A stretch of 64,000 bases of DNA from Streptomyces oceani (GCF_001751245.1 NZ_LJGU01000130.1:27953-91952), one strand, 5' to 3'. Positions 47,672-57,741 are shown, counted from the stretch's first letter. A program made the numbers and translations. The notes: generated by a model from the sequence alone, not told the origin.

Positions 47672-48700
47672 ATGGAACTCTCCCTGAACCGACTCCGGAT
47701 GCTGCGCGAGCTCTCCCGGTGCGGCACCGTCACCGAAGCCGCCTCGGCGCTGCACTACACGCCCTCAGCGGTGTCCCAGCAGTTGGCCGCGCTGGAGCGC
47801 GAGGTCGGCGTGGCGCTGCTGGAGCAGGTCGGGCGGCGCGTACGGCTCACGGAGATCGGGCGGGTCCTCGCGCAGCACGCCGAGGAGGTACTGGCCGCCG
47901 AGGAGCGGGCCCGGATAGCGCTGGAGAGGGCGCGGGAAACCCTCACCGCCGACCTGACCGTGGGCGTGCTCGCGACCCTCGCGGGCACCCTCGTGCCGCC
48001 CATCCTGGCCGCCCTCAGCGAGCGACATCCGGGAGTACGGGTCAAGACCAGGGAGGTCGTACCAGAGGAGACGCAGACGGCCGTACGCGACGGTGACCTC
48101 GACTTGGCGTTCATGCTGGACTATCCCGACGCGCCCAGCTCCGGGTCACGGGACAGCGCGATGGAGTTCACGCTCGTCGGGGTGGAGCAGCTGCATCTCG
48201 TCGCTCCGCGCGGACACCTCGGTGGCCACCCGGCGGGTACGGCGGCGGGTACGGCTGCCAACGTGGCACCGGACACGGCGCTGCGTACGGACCGCCCGGT
48301 GCTGGGCCCCCCGGTGGCGCTGTCGGAGCTGGCCACGTGTTCCTGGATCGCCTCCGGTACCAACACCGAGTTCGGGCGAGCGCTGTGGTCCGTGTGCCGG
48401 GCCGCCGGCTTCACCCCGCACATCGCGCACCAGGTGGACGAGCAGGCGACGGCGATGGCGATGGTGGCGGCGGGTCTCGGCGTCACGCTGGTCGCCGAGT
48501 TGGCGCTTCCGCTGCGGCCCGCCGGGGTGGAGGTCTTCCCGTTCCGGCATCCCATCCGGCGCCGGATCACCGTCCTGCGGCGAGCCTCGACCCGGGACCG
48601 CCCCTCGGAACAGGCGTTCCTGAGAGCCGCCCTGGACACGGCGTCGGCGTTCCGGCTGCTCGCCGAGCCCTCGGGGGCGGGCGGCGACGCGACGGCCTGA
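47672..48700 (+). CDS. LysR-family regulator
   Basis: 342 residues. The DNA-binding domain is in the first 60 residues (LRELSRCGTVTEAASALHYT, PSAVSQQLAALERE), followed by the two-lobed effector domain. It is divergent from the M24-MHS-DAO set and is the obvious candidate to activate it in response to the imported compound. An internal Ala/Gly/Thr-rich linker near residues 185-205 is unusual within the effector domain and probably a surface insertion. The ATG at 47672 lacks a ribosome site. Convergent with the subtilisin gene, with a strong terminator between. Confidence 0.87.
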   Translation: MELSLNRLRMLRELSRCGTVTEAASALHYTPSAVSQQLAALEREVGVALLEQVGRRVRLTEIGRVLAQHAEEVLAAEERARIALERARETLTADLTVGVLATLAGTLVPPILAALSERHPGVRVKTREVVPEETQTAVRDGDLDLAFMLDYPDAPSSGSRDSAMEFTLVGVEQLHLVAPRGHLGGHPAGTAAGTAANVAPDTALRTDRPVLGPPVALSELATCSWIASGTNTEFGRALWSVCRAAGFTPHIAHQVDEQATAMAMVAAGLGVTLVAELALPLRPAGVEVFPFRHPIRRRITVLRRASTRDRPSEQAFLRAALDTASAFRLLAEPSGAGGDATA

Positions 48701-48770
48701 GCAGGGTGGCTGAGCGTCGGGAACAGCGGCGGTCAGGGGCCGGCCCGGCGTCCCGTGGGTGCCCCAACGC

Positions 48771-48808
48771 ACCGACCGCGGCCCGGCTTTCGCCGGACCG
48801 CGGTCGGT
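48771..48808. terminator. 17-bp bidirectional terminator hairpin
   Basis: ACCGACCGCGGCCCGGC, TTTC loop, GCCGGACCGCGGTCGGT, with one mismatch. It lies between the convergent lysR and subtilisin genes and is the strongest hairpin in the window. Confidence 0.85.
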
Positions 48809-48903
48809 CCTGGAGTGTCGGCGGAGTGGCCGGGGCGAACGTACGTGCTGTGCTCGACCCGCCCGTGTCCGTCTGCCGACGGCCCCGGGTCAGCTCACTG
48901 TCG

Positions 48904-50103
<1,200 letters not shown>

Positions 50104-50286
50104 GTATACGTCCTTCTTCTGTGAGGGTTGCCCTGTGGGGGGGCGTGTGCCGAGAAGCCAACAGCATGGTCACGATCAGGACAAGCCCCCGGAGAAAAAG
50201 GGCGATTGGGATTTCAGACGGCAAGTCCGGGCGACTCGCCTGGGCTTCGGCCCGTTCGGTGACGGCCGGTCAGGAACGCTCGTGAA

Positions 50287-51318
50287 TCAACTGCTGGGGC
50301 CCTCCGGACCGCCCGTGATCCACCCCTGACTCGCCGCCCGCAGGCCCAGTTGAAACCGGGTGGTGGCGCCGAGCCGCTGCATCAGGTCCCGCAGCCTGCG
50401 CTGGAACGTCCGGTGACTGATTCCTAGCTGACGTGCCATCACCTGGTCGGTGAGACCGGTGGTCAGCACCGCCAGCATCCGCGCGTCATCCGACTCCGGG
50501 TCCGCGCCGGAGCCGCCCGCGCGCTCCGCGAGGTGGTCGCTGAGCGGCAACGCTCCCTTCCACAGCACCTCGAAGAACTCCCCCAGCGCCGCCAGCAACC
50601 CGGACGGATGCACCACCACGCTGCTGGCCACCTCGTACGGCGCGGCCCGCAGCGGCATCAGTCCGAGCTGGTCGTCGGCGATCATCATCTTGGTCGGCGT
50701 GCCGGCCATCACCCGAGCCTCTTCGCCGAGTTCGGCGCAGGCTTCGATGTCCTGGTCCAGGCTGTGGTAGGTCGCCAGACCCTCCATGTCGTAGATGACC
50801 CGGTAGGCCACTCCACGTCGCATGGTCTGTGCCTGCAACGGCATCATTCCGGTCTTCGGATCGCGCCTGTCCGGGCCGCCGTTGACGTACGGCGGGCGGT
50901 CGACACCACGGATCTCCCGGCGTGCGCTGCGCTGCAGTTGATCGACCTGCTGGATCACGGCTGCCCGACCGGTCACGACCTCCACCAGATCCATCGGGTC
51001 TCGGGCATCGCCCTTCGCCCGGAAACGGGCCGCCAGTTGCTGCACGTGCCGCCGAGCCCGCTGGAGCTCCTCCTCGCGGGCGGTCAGCATCTTGTCGAAC
51101 GCGATGTCAGGCGCCACCGGGAGGTAGCGATCGGGCTCGCCACGCGAACCGCTGACCCGTTCCACCAGGTTCAGCTCCTCCAGCGAGACGAGGGCGGCTC
51201 TGACCCGGGTGGCCGCCAGCGCGCTGGCGGAACGCAGCTCAGGCACCGTGAGCGCGCCGTCCACCAGCGCTTCGTACGTCTGTTGCTGCACCGGGTCGAG
51301 GTCTAGCGGCTCGAGCAT
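50287..51318 (-). CDS. transcriptional regulator with TrmB-like N terminus and LuxR C terminus
   Basis: 343 residues. The N-terminal winged-helix resembles TrmB (QQQTYEALVDGALTVPELRS), then a coiled stretch (EEELQRARRHVQQLAARFR). A central sensor-like domain follows, and a C-terminal LuxR-type helix-turn-helix closes the protein (LTTGLTDQVMARQLGISHRT). Proteins of this build are common in Streptomyces and poorly characterised. It is divergent from nadE. Two tandem CTAC-N6-GTAG palindromes lie in between and are likely its own operator. Possible targets are itself, nadE, or the protease gene downstream. Confidence 0.8.
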   Translation of the reverse strand: MLEPLDLDPVQQQTYEALVDGALTVPELRSASALAATRVRAALVSLEELNLVERVSGSRGEPDRYLPVAPDIAFDKMLTAREEELQRARRHVQQLAARFRAKGDARDPMDLVEVVTGRAAVIQQVDQLQRSARREIRGVDRPPYVNGGPDRRDPKTGMMPLQAQTMRRGVAYRVIYDMEGLATYHSLDQDIEACAELGEEARVMAGTPTKMMIADDQLGLMPLRAAPYEVASSVVVHPSGLLAALGEFFEVLWKGALPLSDHLAERAGGSGADPESDDARMLAVLTTGLTDQVMARQLGISHRTFQRRLRDLMQRLGATTRFQLGLRAASQGWITGGPEGPSS

Positions 51319-51371
51319 GAAGGCATCATGGCCACCGTGGCGAGTTCACGTCAATGTCGCATGGGCGCCAG

Positions 51372-51407
51372 CTACGCACCGGTAGCTCACGTTCTACGCA
51401 CGGGTAG
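51372..51407. promoter_or_regulatory. two CTAC-N6-GTAG palindromes at 22-bp period
   Basis: CTACGCACCGGTAG (51372-51385) and CTACGCACGGGTAG (51394-51407) differ at one base and are two helical turns apart, between the divergent regulator and nadE. The geometry suggests cooperative binding of a dimeric regulator. Confidence 0.65.
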
Positions 51408-51438
51408 GCCACGTGCCACATCGCGTCAGGAAGACGAT

Positions 51439-51444
51439 TAAAAT
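51439..51444 (+). promoter_or_regulatory. -10 element (TAAAAT) of nadE
   Basis: TAAAAT ends 6 bp before GTG 51451, so the nadE mRNA probably begins at the start codon (leaderless). No good -35 is seen. Confidence 0.5.
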
Positions 51445-51450
51445 GGCCCC

Positions 51451-53211
51451 GTGGCTCACCTACGTCTCGCCCTGAACCAGATCGACTCCACGGTCGGCGA
51501 CCTCGACGGAAACGCCGAGGCCGTCGTCCACTGGAGCCAGCACGCCGCAGCGCAGGGAGCGCACCTCATCGCGTTCCCGGAGATGATGCTCACCGGATAC
51601 CCGGTCGAGGACCTGGCGCTGCGCTCCTCCTTCGTCGAGGCCAGCCGGCGTACGCTCCGGTCCCTCGCCGCGCGGCTGGCGGACGAGGGCCTGGGCGAGA
51701 CGCCCGTACTCGTCGGCTACCTCGACCGGGTGACACAAGCCCAGCCGGGCTACGGACAGCCCGCCGGTGCCCCACAGAACGCCGTCGCGGTACTGCACCA
51801 GGGACGGGTGGCACTCACCTTCGCCAAACACCATCTGCCCAACTACGGCGTCTTCGACGAGTTCCGCTACTTCGTGCCCGGGGAGACGCTGCCCGTCCTG
51901 CGGGTGCACGGCGTGGACGTGGCGCTGGCGATCTGCGAGGACCTGTGGCAGGACGGCGGCCGGGTGCCGGCGACTCGTACGGCCGGCGCGGGACTGCTGC
52001 TCTCGGTCAACGCCTCACCGTACGAGCGCGACAAGGACGACCGGCGACTCGACCTGGTGCGCGAGCGCGCGCGACAGGCCGGCTGCACCACCGCCTATCT
52101 CGCGATGATCGGCGGACAGGACGAGTTGGTCTTCGACGGTGACTCGATCGTGGTCGACGCACGGGGCGAGGTGCTGGCCCGCGCGCCGCAGTTCGAAGAG
52201 GGCTGCGTCGCCCTGGACCTGGAGCTGCCCGCCGCCGGTGAGGTACCCGCCGGCGTCGTCGACGACGGGCTGCGGATCGAGCACGTCACGCTGTCCGGGA
52301 CGCCGCTGCCGCCGCGTCCCCTGGAGCTGACCGGGAGCGAGGCACCCCGGCTGGAAGACCTCGAGGAGATCTACACCGCGCTGGTCGTCGGGCTGCGCGC
52401 GTACGCCGCGAAGAACGGCTTCCGCTCCGTGCTGATCGGCCTCTCCGGGGGCATCGACTCCGCACTGGTCGCCGCGATCGCCTGTGACGCGATGGGCGCG
52501 GCGAACGTACACGGCGTCGCGATGCCGTCCCGCTACTCCTCGGAACACTCCCGAAGCGACGCTGAGGACCTCGCGCGGCGCACCGGGCTCAACCTGCGTA
52601 CGGTCCCCATCGCCCCGATGTTCGACGCGTACATGGAGTCGCTCGTCCTCACCGGACTCGCCGAGGAGAACCTCCAGTCACGACTGCGCGGCACGCTCCT
52701 GATGGCGCTCTCCAACCAGGAGGGCCACATCGTGCTGGCCCCCGGCAACAAGTCCGAACTGGCCTGTGGATACAGCACGCTCTACGGCGACTCGGTGGGT
52801 GCGTACGGCCCCATCAAGGACGTGTACAAGAGCACGGTCTTCGCCCTGGCGAAGTGGCGCAACAAGGCCGCTGTCGAGCGTGGCCACACCCCGCCGATCC
52901 CGGAGAACTCGATCACGAAGCCGCCCAGCGCGGAACTGCGCCCGGGCCAGGTCGACAGTGACACCCTGCCGGACTACGAGGTGCTCGACCGCGTCCTCGA
53001 GCGGTACGTCGACCAGGACCGCGGGCACGACGAGATCGTCGCCGAGGGCTTCGACACCGAAGTGGTCACTCGCGTCCTGCGGATGACGGACCGGGCCGAG
53101 TACAAACGCCGGCAGTACCCACCCGGCACCAAGATCTCGGCCAAGGGCTTCGGCAAGGACCGGCGGCTGCCGCTCACCAACCGCTGGCGGGAGTCCGACG
53201 GCCGACGCTGA
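51451..53211 (+). CDS. nadE: glutamine-dependent NAD+ synthetase
   Basis: 586 residues. The N-terminal nitrilase-type glutaminase has Glu in FPEMMLTGYP, Lys in FAKHHLPNY and nucleophile Cys162 (AICEDLW). The C-terminal synthetase has the P-loop LSGGIDSALV near residue 331. It makes NAD+ from deamido-NAD, ATP and glutamine-derived ammonia. GTG 51451 lacks a close ribosome site and an out-of-frame ATG sits 8 bp upstream; the -10 box at 51439 supports leaderless translation from this GTG. Confidence 0.93.
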   Translation: MAHLRLALNQIDSTVGDLDGNAEAVVHWSQHAAAQGAHLIAFPEMMLTGYPVEDLALRSSFVEASRRTLRSLAARLADEGLGETPVLVGYLDRVTQAQPGYGQPAGAPQNAVAVLHQGRVALTFAKHHLPNYGVFDEFRYFVPGETLPVLRVHGVDVALAICEDLWQDGGRVPATRTAGAGLLLSVNASPYERDKDDRRLDLVRERARQAGCTTAYLAMIGGQDELVFDGDSIVVDARGEVLARAPQFEEGCVALDLELPAAGEVPAGVVDDGLRIEHVTLSGTPLPPRPLELTGSEAPRLEDLEEIYTALVVGLRAYAAKNGFRSVLIGLSGGIDSALVAAIACDAMGAANVHGVAMPSRYSSEHSRSDAEDLARRTGLNLRTVPIAPMFDAYMESLVLTGLAEENLQSRLRGTLLMALSNQEGHIVLAPGNKSELACGYSTLYGDSVGAYGPIKDVYKSTVFALAKWRNKAAVERGHTPPIPENSITKPPSAELRPGQVDSDTLPDYEVLDRVLERYVDQDRGHDEIVAEGFDTEVVTRVLRMTDRAEYKRRQYPPGTKISAKGFGKDRRLPLTNRWRESDGRR

Positions 53212-53268
53212 AGGGCCACCCCGTGACCGCACCTCGCGCCAAGCGGTCAGCAGCCGTCCCCCGGGCGC

Positions 53269-54300
53269 CTACGGGAAGTTCAGCGAGGCCGCCACCGGAA
53301 GATGGTCGCTGCCCGTACCCTTCATCGTCCAGGACGACTCGGGCTCGAGCCCCCGCACCATGATCTGGTCGATCCGTGCCATGGGGAAGTCGGCCGGCCA
53401 GCTGAAGCCCATCCCCTCGCCGCTCGCGCCCTGGGTGGAGCGCATCTGTGCGGTGATCGGCGCCAACGCCCGGTCGTTCATGGTGCCGTTGAGGTCGCCG
53501 AGCAGCACGACGTCGTGCACTGGTTCCGCGGCGATCCGCCGCCCGAGCATCTCCGCGCTCCGGTCCCGCTGCTCGGCGGTGAACCCGGAGCGGAACTGCA
53601 CCCGCACCGAGGGCATGTGGGCGGCGTAGACCGCGACCTCGCCGTCCGGGGTACGCACCGTCGCCCGCAACGCCCGCTTCCAGCCCATGCCGATGTCCAC
53701 GTGCTCGCTGTCCTCGAGCGGATAGGTGCTCCAGAGCCCGACGGTGCCCTGGACATCGTGGTACGGGTACGCCTTCGCGAGCTGCTTCTCGTACACCTCG
53801 ACCCGGTCCGTCGCCACCTCCTCCAGGGCGATGACGTCGGCGTCCGAGGCTGCGAGCTGTCGAGCGGTGCCAACCGGGTCCGGATTGTCGGCGCTCACGT
53901 TGTGAGTGAGCACGGTGAGATCGCCCGTGCCGCCCGTGCGGTCCGAGAGCAGCCCGCCGAACAGGTTCAGCCAGGCGATCGCCGGCACCAGCAGCGCGAC
54001 CAGGGCCACCACGGAGCGCCGGATCAGCGCACCCACCAGCAGCACCGGCACCAGCAGGCCGCCCCAGGGCAGGAACGTCTCCCAGAGGGAGCCGAGGTTC
54101 CCGACCGCGTTCGGCACCTCCGAATGCAGCAGCAGGGCGAGCGCCAGCGCCACCGCGACCACCGCGAGCAGCCACCCGCGCCGCCACCGGTCCTCACCGC
54201 CCCAGCCACGGGCCATCCGCCGCAGCCGGCCAGCCGAACGCTCGGGGCCCGGCTGGCCGTGATATGTCTCCCCCGCATCCGTCATGTGCACCCGCGACAT
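53269..54300 (-). CDS. membrane-anchored endonuclease/exonuclease/phosphatase family protein
   Basis: 343 residues. Three membrane segments in the first 115 residues (AVVAVALALALLLH, LLVPVLLVGAL, VALVALLVPAIAW) are followed by an EEP catalytic domain. It contains THNVSADN, ALEEV, LLGDLN and the final GSDHLPV with the catalytic His. Such proteins hydrolyse phosphodiesters of lipids or nucleic acids outside the membrane; the substrate is unknown. ATG 54300 follows GAGGA; ATG 54285 is an alternative. It converges on nadE with a 57-bp gap. Confidence 0.82.
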   Translation of the reverse strand: MSRVHMTDAGETYHGQPGPERSAGRLRRMARGWGGEDRWRRGWLLAVVAVALALALLLHSEVPNAVGNLGSLWETFLPWGGLLVPVLLVGALIRRSVVALVALLVPAIAWLNLFGGLLSDRTGGTGDLTVLTHNVSADNPDPVGTARQLAASDADVIALEEVATDRVEVYEKQLAKAYPYHDVQGTVGLWSTYPLEDSEHVDIGMGWKRALRATVRTPDGEVAVYAAHMPSVRVQFRSGFTAEQRDRSAEMLGRRIAAEPVHDVVLLGDLNGTMNDRALAPITAQMRSTQGASGEGMGFSWPADFPMARIDQIMVRGLEPESSWTMKGTGSDHLPVAASLNFP

Positions 54301-54670
54301 CCGCCGTCCTCATTCACCGTGCTGCTGCGTGGGAAACGCTAGGCGATGGTGCCGCCCCGCCGGTACGTGCCGGCACGCGCCCCAACCTCCGCCCCGCCGT
54401 CGGCCAAACGGCGCGAGCCGATCCTGCCAGCAGCGCTCTGATGTTCCCAGCCGTGGATCTTCCCAGCCGTACCCAGACAGGACGAACGATGCCCTCGTCC
54501 AGTTCCGGGATCGCGGCGACCGTACACGTCAGGGCGACAGTGGTGCCGGCGAGCCCGGTCTGGGCGCGTGCCTGACACCCTTCCCAGGGCCACCGGCGAC
54601 GTGCCAGCATGCAGGGAGATCCGGGGACGCCGTCAGGGCGCCTCGAGACGACAGTCAAGGAGCATGTGCG
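54301..54670. other. gene-free region before panB
   Basis: 370 bp between divergent genes. It contains a direct repeat of TTCCCAGCCGT (period 16 bp, around 54444-54470) and the panB ribosome site AAGGAG. A - strand frame at 54314-54658 is not supported. Confidence 0.55.
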
Positions 54671-55618
54671 ATGTCGCCTGCCCAGATACCCAACGCTGAG
54701 GCCGCCCAGACCCCCCAGGCCCCCGGGCCGCCCGGAGCCCCGGAAGGCACGACCGCCGGCACGGTCCGTTCGGGGAGCAGCGCCACCGGTTCACCGAGCA
54801 CGCTGTACGGCGGCGCCCGCAACCGCCGCGTCACCGTGCGGGACCTGGCCGCCGCCAAGGAGCGCGGCGAGAAGTGGTCGATGCTCACCGCCTACGACGC
54901 CATGACCGCCTCCGTCTTCGACGAGTCCGGGATACCGGTGCTGCTGGTCGGCGACTCCATGGGCAACTGCCACCTCGGATACGAGACCACGGTCCCAGTC
55001 ACCATGGACGAGATGGCCCTGCTCTCCGCCGCCGTCGTACGCGGCACCAAGCGCGCCCTCGTCGTCGCCGACCTCCCCTTCGGGGCGTACCAGGAAGGGC
55101 CCACGCAGGCACTGCGGAACGCCATGCGGCTGGTGAAGGAGTCGGGGGTGGGCGCGGTGAAGCTGGAGGGCGGCGAGCGTTCCCTGGCCCAGACCGAGCT
55201 GCTGGCCTCGGCGGGCATACCGGTGATGGCCCATCTCGGGCTCACCCCGCAGTCGGTGAACTCGATGGGCTACCGGGTGCAGGCCCGCAACGAGCAGGAC
55301 GCGCACGAGCTGCTGCGGGACGCCAAGGCCGCGCAACAGGCGGGCGCCTTCGCCGTGGTACTGGAGATGGTGCCGGCCCAGCTGGCGGACGAGGTCAGCC
55401 AGGCGCTCCAGGTGCCCACCATCGGTATCGGCGCCGGCCCGCACTGTGACGCGCAGGTCCTGGTGTGGACGGACATGGCGGGGCTCACCCCGGGCAGGCT
55501 GCCACGGTTCACCAAGCAGTACGCCCAGCTGCGAGAGACCCTGGGCGGGGCGGCGCAGGCGTTCGCCGCGGAGGTGGCGGACGGCCGGTTCCCGCTCGCG
55601 GAGCACAGCTTCAACTGA
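54671..55618 (+). CDS. panB: 3-methyl-2-oxobutanoate hydroxymethyltransferase
   Basis: 315 residues. A Pro/Ala/Gly-rich N-terminal extension of about 45 residues precedes the TIM barrel. The barrel shows the KetoPantoate synthase motifs: MLTAYDA, LLVGDSMG (metal-binding Asp), VVADLPFGAY, KLEGG, HLGLTPQSV and TIGIGAGPHCDGQ-like DAQV. It makes ketopantoate from alpha-ketoisovalerate in pantothenate/CoA synthesis. ATG 54671 follows AAGGAG by about 9 bp. Confidence 0.92.
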   Translation: MSPAQIPNAEAAQTPQAPGPPGAPEGTTAGTVRSGSSATGSPSTLYGGARNRRVTVRDLAAAKERGEKWSMLTAYDAMTASVFDESGIPVLLVGDSMGNCHLGYETTVPVTMDEMALLSAAVVRGTKRALVVADLPFGAYQEGPTQALRNAMRLVKESGVGAVKLEGGERSLAQTELLASAGIPVMAHLGLTPQSVNSMGYRVQARNEQDAHELLRDAKAAQQAGAFAVVLEMVPAQLADEVSQALQVPTIGIGAGPHCDAQVLVWTDMAGLTPGRLPRFTKQYAQLRETLGGAAQAFAAEVADGRFPLAEHSFN

Positions 55619-55641
55619 CCGGCCGAGCGGCCCGGCTGGCC

Positions 55642-55667
55642 GCGTACGTCCGGTGCGTACGTCCGGG
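55642..55667. repeat. 13-bp tandem repeat after panB
   Basis: GCGTACGTCCGGT and GCGTACGTCCGGG in tandem, 24 bp past panB. A partial third copy (GTACGTCC) follows at 55657-55684. Function unknown. Confidence 0.55.
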
Positions 55668-55746
55668 TGCGCACTGGTACGTCCCGACCAGCCGGGTGCC
55701 ACCGCCGGCGTGTGCGGCGGAGGCACGGCGGGCCGCACAGCACTCT

Positions 55747-55789
55747 GTCGGAGGGCTGTCGGAGGTCTGTCGGTGGCGCCTGACATATT
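55747..55789 (+). promoter_or_regulatory. SARP-type operator and -10 of the ABC-2 operon
   Basis: GTCGGAG (55747-55753), GTCGGAG (55758-55764) and GTCGGTG (55769-55775) repeat at 11-bp period. The last ends exactly 8 bp before CATATT (55784-55789), a -10-like hexamer. This matches the known layout of AfsR/SARP activation sites. ATG 55796 lies 6 bp beyond the -10, implying a leaderless transcript. Confidence 0.7.
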
Positions 55790-55795
55790 GGGCGC

Positions 55796-56830
55796 ATGAT
55801 GCGACAAGACACCAGCGGCCACGGTCGCAACGCCGTCGAGGTTCGCGGGCTGGTGAAGCATTTCGGGGACACCAAGGCGGTCGACGGCGTCCACCTGAAC
55901 GTGCGCGAGGGCACCGTCATGGGCGTGCTCGGGCCGAACGGCGCGGGCAAGACGACCCTCGTCCGGATGCTCTGCACACTCCAACTGCCCGACAGCGGCA
56001 CCGCGACGGTGGCGGGTTACGACGTCGCGCGGCAGCCTCGACCGCTGCGCCGGAGGATCGGGCTGACCGGGCAGTACGCCTCCGTCGACGAACGGCTCTC
56101 GGGCTTCGAGAACCTGTACATGATCGGGCGCCTGCTGGACTTCTCCCGCTCCGGCGCGCGCCAGCGGGCGTACGAGATGCTGGAGCGCTTCTCGCTGACG
56201 GACGCGGCCAGCAAGCCGATCATGAAGTACTCCGGCGGTATGCGCCGCCGACTCGACCTGGCCGCCTCCATGATGGGCAACCCCGAGGTGCTCTTCCTGG
56301 ACGAGCCGACCACCGGCCTGGACCCCCGCACCCGGCAGGAGGTCTGGGACCACACCCAGCAGATCGTCGCCGAGGGCAACACCGTGCTGCTCACCACGCA
56401 GTACATGGAGGAAGCGGAGTACCTCGCCGACGAGCTGACGGTCATCGACCACGGCAAGGTCATCGCGGAGGGTCGGATCGCCGATCTGAAGGCCCGGGTC
56501 GGGCAACGGATGCTGGTCATCCGCCCGGCGGTGCCGCAGCACCTCCAGCATCTGGTGGGCGTCCTCACGCACTACGGTCTGGCGGGCACGGTCGCCGACG
56601 AGGCACAGGGCGTGGCGACCGTGCCGATCGTCAGTGACGAGCAACTGTCCGGCATCGTCAGGGTGCTGGGCTACTACAACTATCCGATCGCGGACATCGC
56701 CACCCATCTGCCCAGCCTGGACGAGGTGTTCCTGGCGCTGACCGGCCAGAAGACAGACAGCCAGGACGCCGGGCCCCCAGGATCGGGGCCCCAGGGCGCG
56801 GGCTCCGGATACCAGGAGGCAGTGGCGTGA
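55796..56830 (+). CDS. ABC-2 transporter ATPase (DrrA family)
   Basis: 344 residues. Walker A GPNGAGKTTL, signature YSGGMRRRLDLA, Walker B VLFLDEPTTGLDP and the switch in LLTTQYMEEAEYL are present, followed by the DrrA-type C-terminal domain of about 100 residues. It powers export of hydrophobic compounds or drugs with the next gene's product. Two adjacent ATG codons (55796 and 55799) are possible starts. The end overlaps the permease start (GTGA). A SARP-type operator stands directly before it. Confidence 0.9.
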   Translation: MMRQDTSGHGRNAVEVRGLVKHFGDTKAVDGVHLNVREGTVMGVLGPNGAGKTTLVRMLCTLQLPDSGTATVAGYDVARQPRPLRRRIGLTGQYASVDERLSGFENLYMIGRLLDFSRSGARQRAYEMLERFSLTDAASKPIMKYSGGMRRRLDLAASMMGNPEVLFLDEPTTGLDPRTRQEVWDHTQQIVAEGNTVLLTTQYMEEAEYLADELTVIDHGKVIAEGRIADLKARVGQRMLVIRPAVPQHLQHLVGVLTHYGLAGTVADEAQGVATVPIVSDEQLSGIVRVLGYYNYPIADIATHLPSLDEVFLALTGQKTDSQDAGPPGSGPQGAGSGYQEAVA

Positions 56831-57702
56831 CCACCCCGACCATGGCGCCGCAGACGCCGACGACCGCGGCGCCGCAGCGTTCCCGCGCGCGCGGGAACGA
56901 CGGCGGGCGCATCGGCCTGCGCGCCAATCTGCGGCACACCGGTGCGCTGGCCCGCCGGAACGCCGTACAGATCAAGCAGCACCCCGAGTTGATGATGGAC
57001 TCGCTGATGATTCCCATCGTCTTCACGCTGCTCTTCGTATACGTCTTCGGTGGCGCCATGGGCGGCGGGAGCCCGGAGTCCGCCAGCGAGAACCGGGACG
57101 CGTACACCAACTACCTCGTGCCCGGCATCATGGCCATGATGAGCCTCACGATGGCCATGTCCGTCGGCACCGGCATCAACGAGGACTCCCGCAAGGGCAT
57201 CATGGACCGGTTTCGGGCCATGCCGATCGCCCGCGCCTCGGTGCTGGTCGCCAAGTGCCTGGTGGAGATGTGCCGGTTGCTGCTCTCGCTGGTCGTGCTG
57301 GTGATCGTGGGCTTCCTGGTCGGCATGGACATCGAGGGCCGGTGGATGGAGCTGGGCGCCGCGATGGGCCTGACGCTGTTCTTCGGCACCTCGCTGCTGT
57401 GGGTCTTCATGCTGATGGGCCTGACGATGCGTACGGCCCAGGCCGTCCAGGGCGTGTCCTTCCTGGTGACGACGCCGCTGCAGTTCGGTTCCTCGGTGTT
57501 CGTGCCGACCGACACGATGCCCGCGTGGATGGAGACGTTCACCAAGTTCAACCCGCTGACCCATGTGGCCGATGCCAACCGGGCCCTGACCATGGGGACC
57601 GGAGAGGTGGCGAACCCGGTGATGTGGGCGGTCATCTGGTCGGTAGGCATCATTGCGGTGATCATGCCGTTGGCGATCGTCCGCTTCCGCAAGCGGACCT
57701 GA
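56827..57702 (+). CDS. ABC-2 type permease (DrrB family)
   Basis: 291 residues. A polar N terminus is followed by six membrane segments and the ABC-2 signature region (FLVTTPLQFGSSVFVPTDTMP, NPLTHVADANRAL) near the C-terminal end. It forms the membrane part of the exporter with the preceding ATPase. The GTG at 56827 overlaps the ATPase stop by 4 bp, so the two proteins are made in step. The substrate is unknown. It converges on the AfsR-like regulator gene. Confidence 0.9.
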   Translation: MTTPTMAPQTPTTAAPQRSRARGNDGGRIGLRANLRHTGALARRNAVQIKQHPELMMDSLMIPIVFTLLFVYVFGGAMGGGSPESASENRDAYTNYLVPGIMAMMSLTMAMSVGTGINEDSRKGIMDRFRAMPIARASVLVAKCLVEMCRLLLSLVVLVIVGFLVGMDIEGRWMELGAAMGLTLFFGTSLLWVFMLMGLTMRTAQAVQGVSFLVTTPLQFGSSVFVPTDTMPAWMETFTKFNPLTHVADANRALTMGTGEVANPVMWAVIWSVGIIAVIMPLAIVRFRKRT

Positions 57703-57741
57703 GCTCCCGCGGGCGGACCGGGTCCATCCGGCGAAGCGTGC

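Noticed and set aside
54314..54658. 114-codon frame on the - strand before panB
   Set aside because: No ribosome site, no recognisable domain, and it occupies the panB promoter region.
55642..55667. Integration (att) site
   Set aside because: No tRNA gene, integrase or element boundary is nearby; it is only a short tandem repeat.
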